Source of the DNA: Butyrivibrio sp.
GTDB taxonomy: Bacteria; Bacillota; Clostridia; Lachnospirales; Lachnospiraceae
Length of the DNA stretch: 19,023 bases
NCBI GenBank assembly: GCA_024688095.1
Contig: JAILEJ010000037.1
Span: 1 to 19,023 of the forward strand
Direction: 5' to 3'
Under the pieces are notes generated by a model. The model was given only the letters and a program-made list of their open reading frames with translations. It was not told the origin of the DNA and did no database searches. Numbering within the stretch: the first letter of the stretch is position 1; each line of letters opens with the position of its first letter. The translations under genes and the position numbers were made by a program. Below are positions 14,601 to 19,023 of the stretch, one piece after another.

Positions 14601-16179
14601 TCATGATATTTACTCTATTGAAGATCTTGCTCAGCTTATCTACGATCTTAAGAATGCAAACAGAAGTGCAAGAATTTCAGTAAAACTGGTATCAGAAGCA
14701 GGTGTTGGTACAATTGCATCGGGCGTTGCCAAAGCTGGTGCACAGGTAATCCTGATTTCAGGTTATGATGGTGGAACAGGTGCAGCACCAAAGAGTTCAA
14801 TTCATCATGCCGGACTTCCCTGGGAGCTTGGCCTTGCAGAGACACATCATACTCTTATTGAAAATGGACTTCGTGACAGAGTAATTATCGAAACCGATGG
14901 TAAGCTGATGAGTGGAAGAGATGTTGCCATTGCAGCACTTCTTGGTGCAGAAGAGTTTGGTTTTGCTACAGCTCCACTTGTAACTATGGGTTGTATGATG
15001 ATGCGTGTCTGCAATAAGGATACATGCCCATTTGGTATTGCAACACAGAATAAAGCTCTTAGAAAGAGATTTAAGGGTAAGCCTGAATATGTAATGAATT
15101 TTATGAATTTCATCGCAGAAGAATTAAGAGAGATAATGGCTCAGCTTGGATTTAGAACAATAAACGAAATGGTAGGAAGAGCAGATTGTCTAAAAATGAA
15201 GGATCATCAGATTACTGAAAGAGCAGAAACTGTAAACCTTCAGACAATAATTGATCCTTCATATGCAACTGCGGAGGGCAGACATTTTGTACCTTCTAAG
15301 GTATATGATTTCCATTTGGAAAAAACAATTGATGAAGCTCAGCTTTTACCTAAATTTGAAAAGGCACTCAAGTCAGGTGAACATCATGAAGAGAGTATAA
15401 AAGTAAGCAGTACAAATAGAACAGTAGGTACTATTTTTGGTTCAGAGGTAACAGCAACATTTGGAGAGAAGCTTTCGGATGATACATTTGTTATTAATTG
15501 TGAAGGAGGCGGAGGTCAGTCATTTGGCGCATTCCTTCCAAAGGGTGTTACTATGAGACTTTCAGGCGATGCCAATGATGGATTTGGAAAAGGCTTATCT
15601 GGAGGAAAGCTGGTTGTATATCCTCCAGAAAAATCCACTTTTGATTCTGCTAAGAATATTATTATAGGTAATGTTGCTCTTTACGGTGCAACGTCAGGAA
15701 AAGCTTATATTTGCGGAGTAGCTGGTGAGAGATTTTGTGTAAGAAATTCAGGAGCAATAGCAGTTGTAGAAGGCTGTGGTGATCATGGCCTTGAATATAT
15801 GACTGGAGGAAGGGCTGTTGTACTTGGCAGCACCGGTAAGAACTTTGCAGCTGGTATGAGTGGTGGTATTGCATATGTTCTTGATATGAATCATGATCTG
15901 TATAAGCGAATGAATAAAGAATTGGTAAGCTGTACAGAAGTAACTGAAAAATATGACATTGCTGAACTCGAAGGAATCCTGACTGATTACGTTAAAGAAA
16001 CTGGTTCAAAGCATGGTAAAGAAATACTTGATGCATTTGATGAATATCTGCCTCATTTCAAGAAAATTGTTCCTGATGCTTATCAGAGAGTGCTTACTGC
16101 AATCAGTAAATATGAGGAGCAGGGTATCAAGCACGAAAATGCTATTTTGGAAGCCTTCAATGAAATAACAGCTTCATGA
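11650..16179 (+). CDS. gltB: Glutamate synthase, large (alpha) subunit
   Basis: The 1509-residue protein is full length for the bacterial large subunit. It uses glutamine and 2-oxoglutarate to make two glutamates. A short propeptide (1-20) precedes the nucleophile Cys21 in DACGIGAV, the amidotransferase catalytic residue after maturation. The glutaminase domain runs to about 415, with HSRFSTNTTPSWERAHP and the AHNGEINT tract. The central domain covers about 450-760, and the FMN-binding synthase domain about 830-1210, with GAMSYGSISEEAHE and GEGGENP. The 3Fe-4S cysteines are C1115, C1121 and C1126 (CX5CX4C). The beta-helical GXGXG domain follows (about 1250-1450, with GGGGQSFGAFL). AAAGGGG stands 11 bases before the ATG, a rather long spacing. 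It is paired with gltD downstream and controlled through a structured leader. Confidence 0.98.
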   Translation: MAVLQNEKRNDEYFKMEHDACGIGAVVNIDGHADYRVLDDALSIVEKLEHRAGKDATGKVGDGVGILLQISHSFFKKAGALAGIELKDERDYGIGMFFFPQDDLKRTFAMRMFEVIAGKNGIKFLGWRKVPTHPEILGDVAKKCMPSIYQCFVERPSDIKKGIEFDRKLYICRREFEQSSDDTYINSLSSRTIVYKGMFLVKQLRAFYEDLQSKEYKSAIALVHSRFSTNTTPSWERAHPYRFIAHNGEINTIRGNKDRMLAREETIVSPVMENDIDKVFPVVAASGSDSAMLDNTLEFMYMNGIDLPLAVMMTIPEPWKHNHFMDESKKDFYHYYATMMEPWDGPAAILFSDGDIVGATLDRNGLRPSRYYITDDNRLILSSEVGVLDIEPEHIVEKSRLMPGKILLVDTVKKRIISDEECKAYYAERNPYGEWLDGNLLHLRNLTIPNKKIPTHTQEMRDRLYKVFGYTYEDVKDGILPMATNGVEATASMGHDVPLAVLSEINQPLFNYFKQLFAQVTNPPIDSLREQIVTDTTVYIGSDGNLLQEKGVNCRVLEIDHPILTGVDLMKIKSLDQPGFRSKVISLLYYKNTPIERAIEQLQLSIDRAYAKGYNIVILSDRGVDETHVPIPSLLAVSAVEQHLVVTKKRTAVSIILESGEPRDVHQMATLLGFGARAINPYLAHECIAELIDLRILDKDYHTAIDDFNSAVLNGIVKVAAKMGISTLQSYQSARIFEAIGLSKEVIDKYFTGTVSRVGGIGLKEISEGIKNRHDHAFDPMGLQTDLALDSTGFHQLRSGTDKEDHLYNPETIIALQQATQNGDYKRFKEYTALVDNEKPHTLRGLLEFSAKNKPIDINEVEPVSEIVKRFKTGAMSYGSISEEAHETLAIAMNRLGGKSNTGEGGENPRRFGTEKCSAIKQVASGRFGVTSEYLNNAQEIQIKMAQGAKPGEGGHLPGKKVYPWIATRRYSTPGVALISPPPHHDIYSIEDLAQLIYDLKNANRSARISVKLVSEAGVGTIASGVAKAGAQVILISGYDGGTGAAPKSSIHHAGLPWELGLAETHHTLIENGLRDRVIIETDGKLMSGRDVAIAALLGAEEFGFATAPLVTMGCMMMRVCNKDTCPFGIATQNKALRKRFKGKPEYVMNFMNFIAEELREIMAQLGFRTINEMVGRADCLKMKDHQITERAETVNLQTIIDPSYATAEGRHFVPSKVYDFHLEKTIDEAQLLPKFEKALKSGEHHEESIKVSSTNRTVGTIFGSEVTATFGEKLSDDTFVINCEGGGGQSFGAFLPKGVTMRLSGDANDGFGKGLSGGKLVVYPPEKSTFDSAKNIIIGNVALYGATSGKAYICGVAGERFCVRNSGAIAVVEGCGDHGLEYMTGGRAVVLGSTGKNFAAGMSGGIAYVLDMNHDLYKRMNKELVSCTEVTEKYDIAELEGILTDYVKETGSKHGKEILDAFDEYLPHFKKIVPDAYQRVLTAISKYEEQGIKHENAILEAFNEITAS

Positions 16180-16228
16180 TAAAGGCATTTTAAACCAAAT
16201 ATCAGATTAAGTTTTTAATTCGACTAGA

Positions 16229-16259
16229 GATTTGTAGCATTTTAATGATGCTACAAATC
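16229..16259 (+). other. Intercistronic hairpin between gltB and gltD
   Basis: GATTTGTAGCAT (16229-16240) and ATGCTACAAATC (16248-16259) form a perfect 12-bp stem with a seven-base loop. It is followed by AAATAATAAG, not T, so termination is unlikely. It sits in the 106-bp gap, 26 bases before the gltD ATG, and may mark an mRNA processing or stabilising site that sets subunit ratio. Confidence 0.6.
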
Positions 16260-16285
16260 AAATAATAAGCCTGAAAGGAGTTAAA

Positions 16286-17863
16286 ATGGGTAAGGCAACA
16301 GGATTTCTTGAATATGACAGATGTGAAGATAAAATAGTAGATGTAAAATATAGAATACTTAATTTCGATGAGTTACATACTCATCTTGGGGAAGAGGAAA
16401 GACGTAAACAGGCAGCAAGATGTATGAATTGTGGCGTGCCTATGTGTCAGTCAGCAATAAAGCTTAAAGGAATGGTTACAGGATGTCCTCTTCATAATTT
16501 GATCCCTGAGTGGAATGATGAAATTTATAACGGACATTATGAGCATGCACTTGCAAGACTATTAAAGACCAGTAATTTTCCTGAATTTACAGGAAGGGTA
16601 TGTCCTGCCTTATGTGAGAAAGCTTGTATTTGTGGAACTGTAGAGGAACCGGTTACGATTCATAATAATGAACTTTTTTTAATAGAAAAGGGCTTTAAAG
16701 AAGGCTATATGAAGCCACGGATTCCTGTAGTAAGAAGCGGTAAAAAAGTTGCAGTAATTGGTAGTGGTCCAGCTGGACTTGCAGTTGCAGATCAGCTAAA
16801 TAAAAGAGGACATAGTGTTACAGTATATGAACGCGAAGACAGAATTGGCGGACTTTTGATGTATGGTATACCAAATATGAAGCTGGATAAGTCAGTTGTT
16901 CTTAGAAGACAAAAACTGATGGAAGCTGAAGGCGTTGTATTTAAAACAGGTATGAATATAGGATTCGAAGATGGGGCAGAAAAAAAGTCTTCAAAATCAA
17001 AAAAGGGCGCAGGTGAAAGTACAGTAAATACTGTATCAGTAAAACAGATTATGGAGGAATATGATGCCATTGCACTTTGCTGCGGGGCAAAAAATCCAAG
17101 ACCACTAGCTGTAAAAGACTTTGAAAAAATTGATGGTGTTCATTATGCTGTAGATTTCCTGACTTCAACAACAAAAGCTTTGCTTGGGCAGGAACAAAAA
17201 GGCGATTCAATCGTACTTGCTGATGCCAGTTTAAAAGATGGAAAATATTCATATATAAGTGCCAAAGGTAAAAATGTAGTAATTGTTGGTGGTGGAGATA
17301 CAGGAAATGACTGTGTTGGTACATGTATTCGTCATGGCTGCGTTTCAGTTACACAGATTGAGATGATGCCATGTCCTCCGGAAAAGAGATTGGATTCTAA
17401 TCCATGGCCTGAATGGCCAAAGGTTTTAAAGACTGATTATGGTCAGCTTGAAGCTATAGGAAAATTTGGTGCAGATCCACGAATTTATGAGACAACAATC
17501 AAGGATATAGCTTCTTCAAATGGCAAGATAACAGGAGTTACTACTGTAAAGGTGAAATTTGAAAATGGAAAACTTGTCGAAATTGCAGGAACAGAGAAAA
17601 AAATCAAATGTGATCTTTTGCTTATAGCTGCAGGATTTATAGGTGCTCAAAGCTATGTTTCTGATGCTTTTAAGGTTAAACTTTCGCCAAGAAATACTGT
17701 AGTTACAGAGGATTCTGACCACTATAAGACCAGTGTAGATAAAGTTTTTACAGCTGGAGATATGCATAGGGGACAGTCGCTGGTTGTATGGGCAATTGCA
17801 GAAGGAAGAGCCTGTGCAGCAGAAATAGATAAATACCTGATGGGATATAATGGGATAATATAA
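16286..17863 (+). CDS. gltD: Glutamate synthase, small (beta) subunit
   Basis: The 525-residue protein is the NAD(P)H-oxidising partner of GltB and passes electrons to its FMN. The N-terminal 4Fe-4S region shows C46-X2-C49-X4-C54 and C67, then a second set in GRVCPALCEKACICG (about 108-122). The FAD fold has GSGPAGLA from about 159, and the NAD(P) fold has GGGDTGNDC from 335. The C-terminal FAD-contacting AGDMHRGQSLVVWAIAEGR is intact. It is about 35 residues longer than usual because of two insertions: a Lys/Ser-rich stretch at about 231-249 (AEKKSSKSKKGAG...) and one at about 305-325 before YISAKGKNV. AAAGGAG stands about five bases before the ATG. It probably shares the gltB transcript. 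Confidence 0.96.
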   Translation: MGKATGFLEYDRCEDKIVDVKYRILNFDELHTHLGEEERRKQAARCMNCGVPMCQSAIKLKGMVTGCPLHNLIPEWNDEIYNGHYEHALARLLKTSNFPEFTGRVCPALCEKACICGTVEEPVTIHNNELFLIEKGFKEGYMKPRIPVVRSGKKVAVIGSGPAGLAVADQLNKRGHSVTVYEREDRIGGLLMYGIPNMKLDKSVVLRRQKLMEAEGVVFKTGMNIGFEDGAEKKSSKSKKGAGESTVNTVSVKQIMEEYDAIALCCGAKNPRPLAVKDFEKIDGVHYAVDFLTSTTKALLGQEQKGDSIVLADASLKDGKYSYISAKGKNVVIVGGGDTGNDCVGTCIRHGCVSVTQIEMMPCPPEKRLDSNPWPEWPKVLKTDYGQLEAIGKFGADPRIYETTIKDIASSNGKITGVTTVKVKFENGKLVEIAGTEKKIKCDLLLIAAGFIGAQSYVSDAFKVKLSPRNTVVTEDSDHYKTSVDKVFTAGDMHRGQSLVVWAIAEGRACAAEIDKYLMGYNGII

Positions 17864-17877
17864 TAAGGATTATATAT

Positions 17878-17912
17878 AAGGGCTTTGTTCATATGGACAA
17901 AGCCTTTTATTT
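17878..17912 (+). terminator. Terminator of the gltBD operon
   Basis: AAGGGCTTTGTTC (17878-17890) pairs with GGACAAAGCCTTT (17895-17907), including G-T pairs, around ATAT and runs into TTTTATTTA. It lies 15 bases after the gltD stop. Confidence 0.88.
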
Positions 17913-17943
17913 ATGAAAAATGTATAAACTATTAGATATCTCA

Positions 17944-17972
17944 TTGATAATAAATATACGGTTTATTATAAT
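17944..17972 (+). promoter_or_regulatory. Promoter of the membrane GGDEF gene
   Basis: TTGATA (17944-17949) and a perfect TATAAT (17967-17972) are 17 bp apart. The start of transcription would be near 17979, leaving a leader of about 32 bases with the SD GAGGTG (17999-18004). Confidence 0.8.
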
Positions 17973-18010
17973 TGTATTAGTGCAGTCATATAGGGGATGA
18001 GGTGCAGCTA

Positions 18011-19023
18011 ATGAAAAAAATATGTGCAAGTTTTAAGGACAATAAGCTGTTATTTACAAATATTATTCTTATTTTCGTTGGATTTCTTCTTGCGTTAATT
18101 TTGGCTATTTTCGGAGTAAGATCCATTACCAGGCAAGATATGGAAACTACTACAAGGGCGCTATTCGAAGGGATTTATACGTCTATTAATTCTGAACTGG
18201 AATTCTCAGCGCAAATTACTCAGACAATGTGTAATGATTCTTTTTTACAAAGTATGCTAGATAAGGAAAATGATATTTCTGAAGATGAATTTGAGCAAAA
18301 AATTGCTGAATATCTGGAACAGATACGTGATGTAAATAATTGGGAAGGTGCATATATACTTTCAACAGAAACTATGAAGTATTATACGCCTGATGGAATT
18401 GGTAAGATAGTTGATCCTGAAAATAATGAATACGATGTATGGGTTAAGAATTTCATCAATACCGGACTCGAATATGGAGCCGACATGACATATGATGAAT
18501 TTAATGAACAGGAACATGTTATTTTTATTGACAGGCGTATGGATGTTAATGGAGAACTAAAGGCTATTTTAGGATGTGCTATTTATTTGTCAGATATCAC
18601 AGACTTAATGAAAAAATATTCCGAAGAATATAATGTAGACATCTGTTTCACTGATGTATATGGGGAGACAACTTTAGATGAGGACGAATTAAATTTAGGT
18701 GAATCATATTACAGCAGGTTTTATACAGTAGATATGATAAGGGAAAATCAGGTTTATACAGAAGATGGTTTTATCATAAGACAGTATATCCCAACGCTTG
18801 GAATGTATCTGGTTGTTAAGAATAATCAACATGTATTATCAGAGCGCTTTAATAAAATGTTATGGGCAGGTCTTGTATATGTACTTTTATTTATAATAAT
18901 TCTTACCTGGTTTAATTTCTATCATTTCCAGGATGAAAAAGCCGTGCTTAAGAAAAATGTACGTACTGACTATCTTACAAAAATATCTAATGTAAATGGT
19001 CTGCAAAGTAACATTAATATGTT
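18011..19023 (+). CDS. Membrane sensor with Cache-like domain and start of a GGDEF domain, 3'-truncated by the window
   Basis: The ATG at 18011 follows GAGGTG by six bases, and the frame stays open for 337 residues to the right edge. Residues about 13-36 form the first membrane helix (LLFTNIILIFVGFLLALILAIF in part). An extracytoplasmic region of some 245 residues follows, whose layout fits a double-Cache sensor, though no conserved Cache motif is certain. A second helix covers about 285-304 (WAGLVYVLLFIIILTW). After a short linker comes R318-TDYLTKISNVNG, matching the start of GGDEF domains (DxLTxLxNRxG), with NVNG replacing the usual NRRG. The expected role is making cyclic di-GMP in response to an external signal. 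The GGDEF signature itself and any EAL domain lie beyond the window, so catalytic status is unknown. It is monocistronic at its 5' side. Confidence 0.8.
   Translation, partial: MKKICASFKDNKLLFTNIILIFVGFLLALILAIFGVRSITRQDMETTTRALFEGIYTSINSELEFSAQITQTMCNDSFLQSMLDKENDISEDEFEQKIAEYLEQIRDVNNWEGAYILSTETMKYYTPDGIGKIVDPENNEYDVWVKNFINTGLEYGADMTYDEFNEQEHVIFIDRRMDVNGELKAILGCAIYLSDITDLMKKYSEEYNVDICFTDVYGETTLDEDELNLGESYYSRFYTVDMIRENQVYTEDGFIIRQYIPTLGMYLVVKNNQHVLSERFNKMLWAGLVYVLLFIIILTWFNFYHFQDEKAVLKKNVRTDYLTKISNVNGLQSNINM

Noticed and set aside
12384..15874. Minus-strand open frames inside gltB
   Set aside because: They are antisense shadows of a full-length, motif-complete gltB.
1..19023. CRISPR arrays, tRNA or rRNA genes, phage or integrase genes
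   Set aside because: I looked for regular direct repeats, cloverleaf ends and integrase-like frames and saw none.

Overview
The window is AT-rich, with Shine-Dalgarno sites of the AAGGAGG type and sigma-A-like promoters. It carries a class III glutamine synthetase, a BspA-like leucine-rich-repeat surface protein and a membrane GGDEF-type sensor. Together these suggest a low-GC anaerobic Firmicute, most likely a Lachnospiraceae relative of the Butyrivibrio type. The lineage is inferred from style and gene content, not from a marker gene.

Layout. 1-314 is the 3' end of a lysine-rich BspA-like surface protein, followed by a terminator. 548-859 is a small rhodanese-like ORF with an internal 24-nt tandem repeat and no conventional start codon, closed by a clean terminator. 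1000-4385 is a pair of overlapping-operon ABC half-transporters of the CydD/CydC type; the second is cut short just after its H-loop, exactly where an 80-bp symmetric palindrome (4388-4467) begins. On the opposite strand lie a 69-residue double-glycine-leader peptide with a five-cysteine zinc-ribbon-like core (4520-4729) and a MATE exporter (4823-6181). The MATE promoter has a perfect 16-bp palindrome inside its -35/-10 spacer. A divergent aldo/keto reductase (6359-7336), a secreted two-domain protein (7418-8101, minus) and an acidic cytosolic protein, perhaps YbjN-like (8347-8979), follow. The last two are separated by a 245-bp spacer full of short repeats.

The second half is the ammonia-assimilation locus: class III glutamine synthetase glnN (minus) diverges from gltB and gltD, the two glutamate synthase subunits (plus). 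Together they run the GS-GOGAT cycle, fixing ammonia into glutamine and transferring its amide to 2-oxoglutarate. The 483-bp spacer between glnN and gltB has a strong promoter facing each way. Each promoter is followed within about 20-25 nt by a hairpin plus U-tract, well before the start codon. No other gene lies upstream of either hairpin, so both are best read as leader (attenuation) elements. A terminator closes gltD, and the window ends inside a double-membrane-span sensor protein that enters a GGDEF domain.

Most notable points: the paired putative attenuators of glnN and gltB, the orphan GG-leader cysteine-rich peptide beside exporters, the palindromic element at a truncated ABC gene, the operator-like dyad in the MATE promoter, and the odd rhodanese ORF.
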